Source: Cymodocea nodosa (taxonomy: Eukaryota; Streptophyta; Magnoliopsida; Alismatales; Cymodoceaceae). From it: a stretch of DNA of 64,000 nucleotides. Shown here piece after piece: positions 36,169-48,141 of this stretch. Position 1 is the stretch's first letter. Every line of letters starts with the position of its first letter. The notes beneath the pieces were generated by a model. That model saw nothing but the letters and a program-made list of their open reading frames with translations. It did not search any database and was not told where the DNA came from. The translations under genes and the position numbers were made by a program. The stretch spans positions 126,501 to 190,500 of the forward strand of contig CM072347.1 in NCBI GenBank assembly GCA_036874045.1, in the 5' to 3' direction.

Positions 36169-38790
36169 GGTTAGCCGACGACACTTCCGGGTTTCGCCTC
36201 CCTCTTTCCCACCAAACCTTAGAGAGAGAGAGAGAGAGAGAGGATGGTGACGTGCGTAGAAAGAAGAATATAAATAATAAATAATATTATGGTGCGACGT
36301 GGACATCCACTATTGGTTCTTGATTTCCAGCCGTCCGATTACCGCTCTCTCATCGTATGGCTGTAGTTGCACAACCCTTTCAATGTTAGAGATGTTGCAA
36401 AAGCATACCTACACATGTATTTACTACGTATATTTCATATTACAATATATTATATATTTTATAGATATAGTATAAAATGTAATAAAATATATATTACCAT
36501 GAGCCGTTGCACAAAGACCGTTTTGAGAAGTGGGCCGTGATGGGCTGACCCCTGGGCTGAGAGGATCATGCCGACCCAGCCTAATGGCCTCTGGGCTAAG
36601 ACACATCAGCCGACACGGCCCATTGGTCGTATACAAGTGCAGTTGATCCTAATAATACATTACAAGTCACACGGCCGAGATCACCTACAGCTATAATGTG
36701 ACATGATAACTCTAGACTATGTATGGAAATATTAGTGAAGGGGTGCCTATGTAATTATGAAAAAGTTGGAAGCAATGTGGATAATATATGGCCTACATAA
36801 ATTCATGGTACCATATGACATGGTGTAAATTTTATCCATTACCTTATCTGCATCAAACTTATCTAAGTAGATATAGATAAGAAATGCCAAGCATTTATTG
36901 AATGGGTAGGGCATAGATAACAAATTATCCATATGCTTAATTTATAACAGATGGGATATGGATAAGGTTTTATCATATACATCCTCCTTTAAATTATAAT
37001 ATAAATAAACCCTTTTCATCCAAATCTCTGACTTCAAATACCATAAACTAATAACTCGACTGTGATGTAATGTAAACTAAGACCCATATCCATGTCTAAT
37101 GTTTCATCGTTCTAAGTGCCTCCAATTATCCAAAGTGGAGCATGTTCTAACCATATACAGTATTTATGTTTAAAAAATGAACTTGTAATATAGCTTGAAG
37201 TTTAAATGTTCCTTATCAGACATGTGTTTCTTCAATTCTTCTGTATAAACATACTATTTGTAAATTAAACTATAATATTTATCTTGATACTATTTAAATG
37301 ACATTAGCAAATCACACAGTCGTTACCCAATATCTATCACTTTCCATCCATCTATTTTCTGGACGAGAAACATACGTAAGAGGAACTTTTTAAAATAAAA
37401 ATAAAAAAAGCTGAGAAAAGCACGTATACTCTTTAAATATAATATTATCATATATATATATCCTTAAAACCACTTCCCCAACATCCTTTGGAAAAAACAT
37501 TTAGGAGAAGGTGTATCACAACTATGATTTTTATGGTTTTTATATTATTTAAGATACCGTTACATTTAAAAGATATTGTTAAAAAAGTTACGTATAAACT
37601 AAAATAAGGATGGAACTGAACCTAACACATGATGAATCTTTCTAGTTATTATCACTTAATTTTGAGTTAAAATTTTAACATAATATCAAGGCTAATTCAC
37701 ACATATCTACTTGTCAATAATTGTAAGCATATAAATAAGTCACAAGTAAAGAAAAAGTTAGAAAAGTTTCAACTGAATTAGGCCTAATATATGACGAACC
37801 AATTCACTCATTATTAATTGATTCTAAATTAAAAGTTTAATAGATGTGCATGCAAATTACAATTTTTCAAAGAATATAAAAGAAAAACTCTAAAAATAGG
37901 TTATGTGTGTGAGTGTGTGCTGAAGTAAAGATAATGATAAAGAATTATAAATGGTATTCACACACACTACCACCCATTGACATTGCCAACCACATACAAC
38001 CATGCACCGAATATTTATGGAATGCCAAGATTGGGACAAGGAAAAGGAGTTGGGAGAGGATGCACAAATACAACACCACCACCACCACATGTGATCAGGG
38101 ACAGATTTGAATGGATGGAAATAATGGAGGATGTGGAGAAGGAAGGAGAGAGTAGGCATGCATGACCCCCTTTTCTGTTACAGTTTGTTTTCCATGTCTG
38201 TTTCTCCCCCCTTCATGCTTTGCTTGGGTCCTCCTCCACTGTTAGCGACACATTGTTTTCATCTTAGGCCTCCTTCCGATTTTAAGATTTTTATTAGATT
38301 AACCCATCTTCTAACTTTATTGGCCGCCATGTATGATATAGCTTCCTAATGAAATTGTTGTTCGTGAGAATCTAAGAATCCACATTTTTATGATCTTTAA
38401 GTCAGGTTCAATTCGATCTCTGCTTATCTAATTTGAGATTATTTCTAACATTTTTCGTTACTTATAAATACATGTAAACCTATGTTAATACCATATAAAA
38501 TTCTAACTTGAAATCAAAGATTATTTCTATTCTTGTATTTTGAAAAACTGGAATTATAGCCAGAATCTTGATTTTACCAAAATCTAAAACGACAACCGAA
38601 CACCACCACCTCAGTCGTTAGTCACCTTTCATCGTCACCATCTTCTTCTACTTCTTTTTCTGGGTCGATCGAACCATTTTTTCCATTTGTCAGTGCTTTA
38701 AATAAATAACCCCCTCCCCCTCCTCCCCCCCCCGCCCTGTCTCTTCCCGTCCCGACTGATCAGTGGTAAGTGAGTAGAGTCCACACATCC
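36169..38790. other. Intergenic between the hnRNP U-like and NAC genes
   Basis: It starts with the hnRNP U-like leader, where (CT)10 on the transcribed strand lies at 36222-36241. The stretch at 36.5-36.64 kb (GGGCCGTGATGGGCTGACCC and similar) resembles decayed dispersed repeats seen in monocot genomes. AT-rich DNA follows, then the NAC upstream region, with poly-C runs at about 38711-38740. No further gene is seen. Confidence 0.5.
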
Positions 38791-40120
38791 ATGGAAAGCA
38801 CGGACTCGTCTTCATGCTTGCAGCAGCCGCAGCTGCCGCCCGGCTTCCGCTTCCACCCCACCGACGAGGAGCTGGTCGTCCACTACCTCAAGAAGAAGGT
38901 CGATTCCTCTCCCCTCCCCGTCTCCATCATCGCCGAGGTCGACCTCTACAAGTTTGACCCCTGGGAACTCCCCAGTACGTACATACACAACATCAATTCC
39001 ATATATCCATATCATATAGATGAGCACTTGTTTGATTAGTAGATTAATGCCTTGTGTTGATTGCCAACTTGGTGGTGAAGGCAAGGCGACCTTCGGAGAG
39101 CAGGAGTGGTACTTCTTCAGCCCGAGGGACAGGAAGTACCCGAACGGAGCGAGGCCGAACCGTGCGGCCACGTCGGGATACTGGAAGGCCACCGGCACCG
39201 ACAAGCCCGTACTCACCGCCGGCGGGACGCAAAAGGTTGGCGTCAAGAAGGCCCTCGTGTTCTACGGAGGGAAGCCGCCCAAAGGCATCAAGACCAGCTG
39301 GATCATGCACGAGTACCGCCTCGTCGACCACCTCCCCTCCGCCGCCACCTCCTCTTTCACCCCAAAGCCTCACAAGAAGCCTTCCTCCCTTAGGGTATGT
39401 ATAGTAACCAAGCTATAAATATGAAGTATATATGCATGCGTCGATCTCATTAGGATCATATATGTAACTACTTCTGTTTCTCGATATATTGGCGCCGTGA
39501 AGTTGGACGATTGGGTGTTGTGTCGGATCTACCAGAAAAACGGCAACGGGCAGGCGAGGGCAGGGGTGGAACATCCGCCGGAGACCATGAAGACCATGAT
39601 GATGATGAGCAGCACCTGCTTGCAGCTCAACCCACATCCTTGCCTAACCCAGAAAACCACCACTACCTGCAACTACGCTGCCCTGCTCGACAACGACGAG
39701 AACTTCTTCGAGGGTCTTCTCGCCGACGGCATCACCACCACTAACGTCGGTGCAAGGTATGTATGTACCGACGCCCCTCGACCATGAGACTGCAGACTCG
39801 GATACATATACATACAAAAATATAGGTCGATGTCTAATCATATGTTGTTCAGATACTCTTCCGCAGGTGCGGTGGCTACGGTGGCGGGGGCCAAACGTGG
39901 TCCGACACCTATGCCGTTCTTCCAACAGTGGAACAACGGCGGGAAGCGGCTCCAGGGCGCTTGCACGAGCAGGGAGGAGAACGGGGAAGAGGACAGCTGC
40001 CGCAGGAACGGGGGCGGCGACGACGACGGCGTGCATCAGATCGCATGTCCGGCGAGTATCCTCGAGCCGATTCTCCGGCCGGCGCCGTCGTACCACATGT
40101 CCGGCGTCAACTGGACCTAA
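38791..40120 (+). CDS. NAC transcription factor, NAM (ANAC018/025/056-like) subgroup
   Basis: A DNA-binding transcription factor. Four exons fit: 38791-38974, 39081-39394, 39503-39756 and 39853-40120. They total 1020 nt, giving 339 residues. NAC subdomains are all present: [19 protein letters not shown] (A), [16 protein letters not shown] (B), [20 protein letters not shown] and [13 protein letters not shown] (C), [20 protein letters not shown] with SWIMHEYRL (D), and [12 protein letters not shown] (E). The start MESTDSSS and the domain text resemble Arabidopsis NAM/ANAC018-type and cereal NAM-B1-type proteins, which act in seed coat, fruit or senescence programmes. The C-terminal activation region is variable and is split by a short third intron (39757-39852), which is unusual because most members end in one exon there. 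Retaining that intron would add [10 protein letters not shown] and a stop at about 39787. Confidence 0.95.
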
Positions 40121-41268
40121 TTCCCAGGGATCACCGGTTCGCCTCCCACAGTGCCTGCCGTTTACATAATTAATTTGCATGTGAGCTGAGGAAAAAAGAC
40201 AAAAATCTTTGATGATACGTGTCGCATGTTAATTTTTTTTCTTCATCCCCCAATGAAATTACTTGATTATCACAAGGATGATAGTCTGGTTGTCATCTAT
40301 TAAGTTCAAATTCAAATAAAGATCCTATTATTACAAAGAAAAGAAAATTAATTCAGCTAAAAGAACGATGGTCGACCTTCATGCTATTGATTAACTCTAG
40401 TTTCGTATTTCTTTACAAGTTTATAATCTTACAGGTAAGAGATTGCGAAAGTATTATTTTATGACAATTGACGAATGATCCAAAGAGATAGTCGGATATC
40501 ACTGATCAAACACCTGTGCCTTGGCAGGAGTCATTTTACTCTTGAGTCTGAAAAGTAGCGGCTTTATACCTGCCCCTACAAACTTCAATTTATTGCTCAT
40601 TTCTCTTTTTAAATGCCTTGAAGATTCAAATTAGGAATTGCTCCTTCAAATATTGGCAATGAAGAGTACCTCCAAATTCTAATTTAAGGATGAAATTGAA
40701 GGCATCAATGGTATCAGAACTGCCCACATATGCTTGATTGAGAACGTAGGAACCCCACGATCCCAGTGTGGGATCGATCATCTTCTCCAATCTTGTGTAT
40801 GAATTTTTTGATATTTCAAACTCAAGTTACAACCTCACAAATCCACGAAATCCCGTGGAATTACAAATCATGCATCTCTTATAGATCAATGATATTAACA
40901 ATGGTGAATGACAGTGATACAGTGGTGGAACAACAAAAAATTAAAACTAAAATGTATAAAATCATAAAACTAAAACCTTAGAATTGTAATACTAAAGCCA
41001 AAATGTCCTACTATCTATGTAGAACATCTCTCACCTTCGCCGGAAGGGTTTCCAGCATGCAGCAATCTCTTGGTGTACTTCTCCAAGAAAGATGAATATG
41101 ATCTCCGAAAAAGTGTCTGCCTCACTGCACTCGATTAGATTATCTATACTGACGAAGAGAGCAAAGCTGGAATCAACATTAATCGACATGTAACATTTAC
41201 AAGAAGATCCAGAAACATTCATCTGATTTCATTTCATTTACTTGCATACGCCCATATGATTTCACATA
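40121..41268. other. Intergenic between NAC and the GID8 pseudogene
   Basis: NAC 3-prime untranslated region followed by AT-rich DNA. No gene is recognised. Confidence 0.5.
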
Positions 41269-43567
41269 TCAAACGCCTGGATCTTCTAGTGTGGCCGCTG
41301 ACAATTCATTGATTGTAGGGTAGATTGCTTTCTCGTCAAGCTTGATTTGAACCCATATCAACTTCTTCAGTAATTGATCCCCAAGCATCACACATCTGAA
41401 TCTTGAAGAAAAAAACTAATATTCGACAAAGATGCATTGGGAGAAATGGGTGTTCGCATGCGAAAATAATATAATAGATACAAATTACAGATTTCATTGG
41501 TAGTTTTAATCTTGAAGCACATGATTCATAAATTGCTATTCTACAAAACTGTATTTTTTTCGCATTTATAAGCGTGCGCATTTCTAGCATCAAACAAATT
41601 AATAGAAATGCAACCATTACATTGCACAAAATAATATCAGCTCCTATGAAATATGAACTACAATGAAGAACTAAATATATACCCTGTTCAAAGAAATAAA
41701 ACTAAAAAAACAATAACGATTTATAACCTTTCTATTATAAAAACAATTTGCAGCCTTTCTCGTGGCTTTAGCTGGTAAGAATGGCTGCATTCACCTTGCT
41801 TGCAGTTTTCAGACGTTGTGACATATCCAAAAGTTTCCCCACCGGGCAGTTCTCTACATCTTCACATGCCAGCAGTGCAACCGTCTTTTCAAGCTCATCC
41901 AAAACACATGGCTGTAGAAAACAGTTGCATATAAGATGTCAATACCTGCAAGTCCGTTCCAATTAACATTGAACAAGAATCAAGAAATTTTATTATATAT
42001 GAATTAATCAAGTGACACGGAACTGATGCTTTCTCTTCACTTGCCCGGACTATTGAATTCTTAACGAGAGTTGGTAGTCCGTAGTCACTGAAGTACTAAA
42101 ATTTACCAATTATCATCAAATTTAATGTTTTGCTCAACTAAACAAAGCCTATAAGCCAAACAAATGTACAAAAATCACATATCCAAGTTGATATTTGATA
42201 TGGGTGATTCTAGATGCAAGCCCATGACAAGCTGCTCCACAAGCAAGGAAGCAATGTTTCCCGAGGTTGGACTGAGTGAAAGGCAGACATTAGGATAGAG
42301 CATTCAATGACACCGGAAAATATTAGGATGAGGAGTTTCTTTTGAAATTATAGTAGCATGGTAGTTACCTAAAGCCCTGCACCCCACACCCAAATGGGTG
42401 CATAACCAACAACCTTGTCATTCTGCATCGGTACGCAGTTGAGGGTGATGCCCCTAGAGGAGGCAAAAAGTGACCGCATGTTGCCCATACTGATGCAATA
42501 TAGATCTGGATATCTTAATCCAATTCAAATAAAATTTGAATTTCTCTGACTAGGGCTATCTATTATACATGTTCGGGCAAATACAGATAAACCTATTAAA
42601 GAATTTCTAATGAACATGGTTCTACGTCAAAGATCAACTCTAAGTCCCTAACTTTGTGCCTTGATTATGCATTAATTTATGAAATAATTTAAGACATCCA
42701 AGAAGAAACGTCTTCATGTGTTATTTGCAAATGACATTATCTTAGATGAAAGTAAAGTAAGAAGAAAGCCTATGACTATGATCTAAGTTGGTCATCCATA
42801 GGATTTGATATTGTAGTAGCCCTGGAGGTGGACGATCATGAAGCTGCCAATGTTCATCTTTTGACAAATCATCGTACCTAAGGTGATTGGGAATATGATA
42901 AACACTTATTATCACAACTGCCTTCTTACAAGCCTAACTTGTGCCAACGCGTCATTGACAAGTCAAGCGTAGATGTTGGTTGCTGAACAACCTGGAAACC
43001 AACAAAAGGAAAAAGGTGTCTGATCTACACAACTGGGGATTCGTCTCGAGTATCTGCCAGGTAAAAAAGAAAAAGATGACATTACAGTTATTTGACAGCA
43101 AATCCGAATGCTGCCAAGAATAGGAAGACACGTGTTGCTCATCGATGCCATACCTTTGGGTTCAGATCGTTAACTTTGTCGATTGCATCCTCCACATTGC
43201 CAGACTGCACGGCCAACTTGACGGCCACGCGATCGGTTATAGTCCCGAGATCAATATCAGGTAATTAACATACACGAGATCGTGTACCCGTGACGAGTAA
43301 ATCGCTTATCATCAATTTGATCGCGAATTCTGAAAATCAAAAGGTTCGAAAACACACTGAGAATATCTTAACCTTGCATAAAAAATCATCCAATTAACGT
43401 TCATTCAAACAATTGTATGTTGGAAATAAGTAGAAGCAGCAGCAGAAGATTAAGAAAGGCTTGTTATTGCACATGAGAGAAAGAAAAATAGTACGCTGGG
43501 TCCCTGATTCCATCCGGAATTTGAGGACAGCATCAACGTAACTCTCCGTGACGAGGAAGTTCACGAC
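41269..43567 (-). pseudogene. GID8: GID8 homologue (LisH-CTLH protein), decayed
   Basis: GID8 is a subunit of the GID/CTLH E3 ubiquitin ligase. Recognisable exons, on the minus strand: FLVTESYVDAVLKFRMESGT (43567-43495), DIDLGTITDRVAVKLAVQSG and on to NDLNPK (43260-43154), ILETNPQL (43053-43030), LEKTVALLACEDVENCPVGK to NAAIL (41911-41755) and KLIWVQIKLDEKAIYPTINE to LEDPGV and stop (about 41395-41269). Lesions: no AG acceptor before 43260; the third exon diverges after NPQL and its remaining 35 or so codons are missing; TAA replaces the Gln codon of the TSQSHEK motif (41770-41768) and the following donor is GC; a 2-base deletion shifts frame at the start of the last exon; and the first exon (EEWE and so on) is absent. 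Introns remain, so this is a duplicated, not retroposed, copy. Confidence 0.85.
42600..42760 (+). mobile_element. LINE reverse-transcriptase relic
   Basis: Plus-strand translation reads LRQRSTLSP, then LCALIMH and LHVLFANDIILDESK with several stops. It matches, in order, the GLRQGSTLSPYLFALIMDEL and MLFADDIILVDE motifs of plant non-LTR retrotransposon reverse transcriptase. The catalytic Asp pair (ADD) has become AND. It lies in the gap where the missing GID8 exon should be, on the opposite strand. Confidence 0.75.
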
Positions 43568-45258
43568 ACAGATTGCGAGAGCAGAATCGAACAGAAACGG
43601 GAAGAGGACGAGGAGAGGGACAGCAGCATTGGCATAGCATGGTAGCGGCAGTGGAAGGCGTATTAGATGCGGTGGATGTGGGGAAGGAATCTAGTGGGAG
43701 AGAAGAACCGCCAGCTAACTTTTCATTGGACGCAACAAGAACGATGGCCACCGACCTCCGGGATCGATCGACGTCGTCGTCACCCTTCATTCCTTCGCCC
43801 TAACCCCGATTCGCGCTTGATTTCGCCTACCGTGACTCCGCGCTCCTCCTCGCTTCCGCTCTTCCCCCTCTTCCTCTTCCTCTTCCTCTTCCTCTGCATT
43901 GTGAGGTTTAAGCAAGGTTTTTTTAATTGCAACTTTAAAAAGTTCTTTTATTTCTGAAATATAACGAATTATTTGTATATTATTTTTAAATAAAAAAATA
44001 CATAAATGATTTAATATTTTTTATGACATGTAATTAAATTTTTTTTTTTTAAATGTAATCAAATATTTTTTCATTAATGTTAAAAACTAGTCGTATCAAC
44101 ACTCTATTTATCATATCAATTAAATGTATTGAAGTATTATTAGACTAGGTCATTAATCGATAATGATACTTATGATTCTTATTAAAATTTAAATATTGAT
44201 AAATACACAAATAACTGTCATTTAAAAAAAAAAGTCTATATCTACTATCTACCTAACATCAAACCTCCACAAAACAAAACAAGTAGTTCTTATTGAATAA
44301 CGTTGCCGTCATATATTTTATCATTATTAACATTAACAATGTAGAAATAATTAGATCATTTATAATAGTAATATTATTTGTTATAACTAGCATAATATTA
44401 TTTAATAACAAATTTATTGTGGTATTAGTTTCAAATCAATCATTAATGTATTGATAACATATTATATTACACTATATCATGGTAATAAATATTTATATTA
44501 AATTGTTAGCAATATAATAATATTAGTATTATATAAATATAAAATTAATATTAATATACCATGTTGAGTTATTATTAACATTAGCAATGTGGAACTAAGT
44601 AATATATGTATAATGTTAATACCATTATTTTTAAATTTAATATTATAATACAATAACAATTAATATTATATTAATAATTTTATGGTATTATGATAATTAT
44701 GTAATTTATAAAGAAAATTTCAAAATAAATAACCATATAGACCTCTTAATTAGAGATTTCTTTGAAATAAGTTAAAATTCCAATGTCGACGATGTCCTTT
44801 GCCTTTCCTCCCTTCCTTCTTGCGATAACCGTACGAACACTTTTATTTTAATCGATTAAGGAAAACTTAAACTTTCATGGTAGACTTTTTTTTTCTTTGA
44901 AAAGAAGTAAAATTACGTAAAATAAACGGATTGCGGCCACAAAATCACGTAACGCGCCTTGAAATTCAAAAATTATTTAAAAAGGACTTCTTTTTGTTAA
45001 GAAAAAGACAAAAAAAATCGAAACTTACATAAAAAAAATTTATCACCATCGTTAATTAAATTTGCACTTGTGCTCGCTTTTGAAACAAATTAACAAAAAA
45101 AAACCTCTTCTTAGTTACGCAAAGTGCCCCCCCTCCCCTTCCCCCCCCCCCTGCCTTTTTGACATCTCTAATCTCGGCATACATGCCGCATCGAAGCAAT
45201 ACATAAATAAGCCCTTCGTTACTTCAATTCCAATTCTCCCACTTCACCTTTTACACCT
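43568..45258. other. Intergenic, extremely AT-rich in part
   Basis: Above the GID8 relic, a GC-rich patch to about 43.9 kb may be a former 5-prime region. From 43.9 to 45.0 kb the DNA is very AT-rich with no coding signal. The last 200 bases are the promoter of the Gly/Ser-rich gene, including poly-C runs near 45127-45150. Confidence 0.5.
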
Positions 45259-45267
45259 CTATAAATT
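45259..45267 (+). promoter_or_regulatory. TATA box of the Gly/Ser-rich protein gene
   Basis: CTATAAATT lies 103 bases upstream of the start codon, consistent with a leader of about 75 bases. Confidence 0.75.
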
Positions 45268-45369
45268 CCACCGCTCTCCTGCACATCAACTCCATGCATT
45301 GCAACCTCGTCCATCCAACCTACACAGCTAAGCTCCTTCAACACAGGAGAAGTTCGTCGTTGGACAACA

Positions 45370-45981
45370 ATGGGGATGGTTAGGTTGGTGGTGCTCGCTC
45401 TCGCGCTCGCGGCGGTGCTTTGCGTTCTCACGGTGGCCGACGGCCGTTCCGCTAGGGGATTGAGCGCAGACGCCAGTACAAAAGGGCAGGGCAACAGCGG
45501 AGGGTCCGCGACCAGCGGCAGCAAGGGCACTGCGACGAGCTACGGATCCGGATCCGGTGGTGGATACAGCAATGCGTACGGTAAATCCGAGAACGTTACG
45601 GAGACTGCCTCGTCTTACGGGGATGGAAGCGGAGGTTGGAGTGGGTCGAGCAAGGACAACGGTAGTACAAGCGGTTATGGATCCGGTTTTGGATCCGGAT
45701 CCGGACGTGCCAAGGACGATACCACCAGTGGTGGTGGGAAGGGTGGGGCAGTAGGCGGTACGACCACCAAAGGACCTGCCCGAGGACGTGGTTATGGATA
45801 CGGGTCTGGATCCGGATCCGCCGAAATCCAGCCTGCCGATTCCCCTTACCCTAGTCATCGTGCCGGTGGAAGTGGAAACGGTTACGTCCATGGCAGTGGT
45901 TCCAGCACCCGCGGCGGATCGAGTTCCGGGTACGGGAGCTCCTCCGGATCGAGCTCCGGATCCATGACCGGACCACCATAA
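45370..45981 (+). CDS. Secreted Gly/Ser/Tyr-rich cell-wall-type protein
   Basis: A single-exon gene of 203 residues. Residues 1-25 form a clear signal peptide (RLVVLALALAAVLCVLTVADG), and the rest is low complexity with repeated GSGSG, SYGSGSG and GGSSSGYGSSSG blocks plus scattered Tyr and Lys. That composition is typical of apoplastic structural glycine-rich proteins, in which Tyr may be cross-linked. No enzyme domain or Cys motif is present. The first of two nearby ATGs is used; the second, two codons on, is equally possible. A TATA box and an AATAAA signal frame the gene. A 228-codon antisense frame is a by-product of the repetitive GGN codons. Confidence 0.85.
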   Translation: MGMVRLVVLALALAAVLCVLTVADGRSARGLSADASTKGQGNSGGSATSGSKGTATSYGSGSGGGYSNAYGKSENVTETASSYGDGSGGWSGSSKDNGSTSGYGSGFGSGSGRAKDDTTSGGGKGGAVGGTTTKGPARGRGYGYGSGSGSAEIQPADSPYPSHRAGGSGNGYVHGSGSSTRGGSSSGYGSSSGSSSGSMTGPP

Positions 45982-46095
45982 ATCAAACGTGGTAGTCATC
46001 GTCAATATATACATACGTCCATCACAAATATTTATGTTGTTGCATCATGTCTTGGTTATGTGTTCGTGCGTGGTTGAAACCGTTTGTATTGTGTC

Positions 46096-46101
46096 AATAA
46101 A
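46096..46101 (+). terminator. Polyadenylation signal of the Gly/Ser-rich gene
   Basis: AATAAA lies 115 bases after the stop codon, downstream of TTGTATTGTG, a plausible far-upstream element. Confidence 0.6.
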
Positions 46102-48141
46102 TCATGCAGCAACTACATTGAATGAAGTATTCTTGTAAGGCAACAGCTTGGATTCAATTTCCCAATCAACATTTCGTAAATTTCATTTCTTTTTATTGTC
46201 CCTTGTTTATTATCCTTTCAAATGAGCTTGACATGATGGAATGGATACGTCACAACTTTGAGTTTGATTGGGGTTAAAAGATTCCCTCCTGTATAAACAA
46301 ATTTATCTTAGTTCAACTCTAGCCAATTTTAAAAAATACATCAGAAAATTAAAATATTCAATCAATATAAAATTTTACATTGTTATCATATGTCTAATTG
46401 AACTTCCAATACAACTTAACCTAGGCAAGTGATGGTTGGATTATTGTAAAATATCGATAAGATCAACCAAATTAGCTTAGTCTGATTGAGAAAAAAGTTT
46501 GATACTACTTAATTAATCTTTGATTGATTACTTGTGATGCATGACTGATGCATATGTCAACGATTAAAATTACATTTGTAATATATAGTAATTTCATTTT
46601 TACTAACAAAGTCCATGATAATAATAAAAACTTATACCAAAATATTATTATTAGATTTTTTTTTACCAAATCAAGCATATCATTATTATATCCTTTATTT
46701 TTCGATTTTACAATATTATACGTTATTTTTATTTAAAATTTAAACGAAAGTTATATACACTTACTTTTCAATTCATAATTTTATTTGTAAATCAAATGAA
46801 ATAGATTTATTTAAAGATATTCAAGATGCTAAAATACAATTGATTTAAGTCAACAATAGAATAAAAAAACAACTAATAATATGCATGAACAAATTATAAT
46901 GTTTATGTGAAAATATCGTAATTTATAATGTATTTTCAAATACTTACAAATTTTATTAAGTTATGAGATTTTCTGTGAATATATTATAATAGTTTTGAAA
47001 ATTTATTTTATTAAGTTTATATTCATTTACTTCCTACTAAATTCTGTTATTTTTTTAAAAAATATTTATATATACACAAACACTCATTATTCTTTTGAAA
47101 TTTTATTATTTTCTAAAATTTTTAATCTTCTAACTTTCTTTGAATTTTCATTCTATCGGATTTTAGAGACACAAAGTATCCCTCAAAATAAGTATATGTC
47201 TCCTTGTAAATATTTATTTTATATGCTCTCATTTTGCAGTTGTTATACGTTTAGTTAAAAGTCACGAGTGATTAATCGTGAGTGGTTACGAATACGTTTA
47301 AAATAAACATATTTTTTCTATGTAAATATTTATTTTATATGTGCTCATCCCGCAATTGCAATATATTAACTTAAAATTTATAAATATTTAAAATGACGTA
47401 TGGAAATAAGCATATGTGTTTTTTTTAAAATATTTATTTTATACGCGATCATCTTCCCGTTTAAAAAAAAATAAATCAGCAAATATATATCGCTTCTTTG
47501 TAAATATTTATTTTATATGTAATTTTCTCAATTTCTGGATTTTAAATTGATAATTTTTTTTATGGTATATGTATTTTGAAGAGTCAGTATGTTCAAATCA
47601 CAAAAACAGAAGTTCCAACACACGGACTAAACCAACCGAAGAATAATTATCGATCGTCAAGGCGAATCTTTGTGTTCATTTTTAGTTAGTGTTAATGTAT
47701 CTTAATTATAAGATATATATATTTGAGCGTTTACGAATTACGACTCTCTCTTTTTTTCCTTGATGCATTATCGAATTCAGATGAAGATTCTAGTGTAATA
47801 AATAAAATTGAATCTACCGATGATATGAAAATAACTTCAGCGAGACACATCTCCGCTCGTGCTGGAGGATAATCAAATGATTAATACAACTCCAGTTGCG
47901 TTGTAGTTGTTGTTGAACAGTTTCTAGAAGTGGAGAGGAAGAGAGAGAAGGAAGTTGCAAGGCAACCAACTTCAAACGCCATCGTCCCAGATCTCTCTCT
48001 CTTTCCTTCACGGGATACCCTCGTCGCCGGCGAATCCGTCCATAAATTCTTCTTCTTCCTCTTCTTCTTCTTTGTCTTTGTGGCGGTGGACGGCGGATCT
48101 GACAAGCTCGTGCTTCGTCCGGGAAACGAAAGGAGATCGGG
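46102..48141. other. Intergenic with a short AT-rich repeat array
   Basis: AT-rich DNA without genes. It contains the repeat array at 47190-47530 (listed separately) and, in the last 250 bases, the CT-rich leader of the SCAMP gene. Confidence 0.5.
47190..47530. repeat. Four diverged copies of an AT-rich unit
   Basis: The core TAAATATTTATTTTATATG (or one-base variants) recurs at about 47205, 47321, 47425 and 47499. In three copies it is followed within a few bases by a C/T-rich segment such as ctctcat, gctcatcc or gatcatctt. Spacing shrinks from 116 to 74 bases. Confidence 0.65.

Noticed and set aside
43533-43790. A minus-strand frame beginning MKGDDDVDRSRRS upstream of the GID8 relic
   Set aside because: It is out of frame with the GID8 match and does not resemble the GID8 N-terminus.
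45328-46014. A 228-codon minus-strand open frame over the Gly/Ser-rich gene
   Set aside because: It is the antisense shadow of GGN/TCN repeats, gives a Thr/Gly/Ser-rich product with no family, and lacks the promoter and signal peptide seen on the plus strand.
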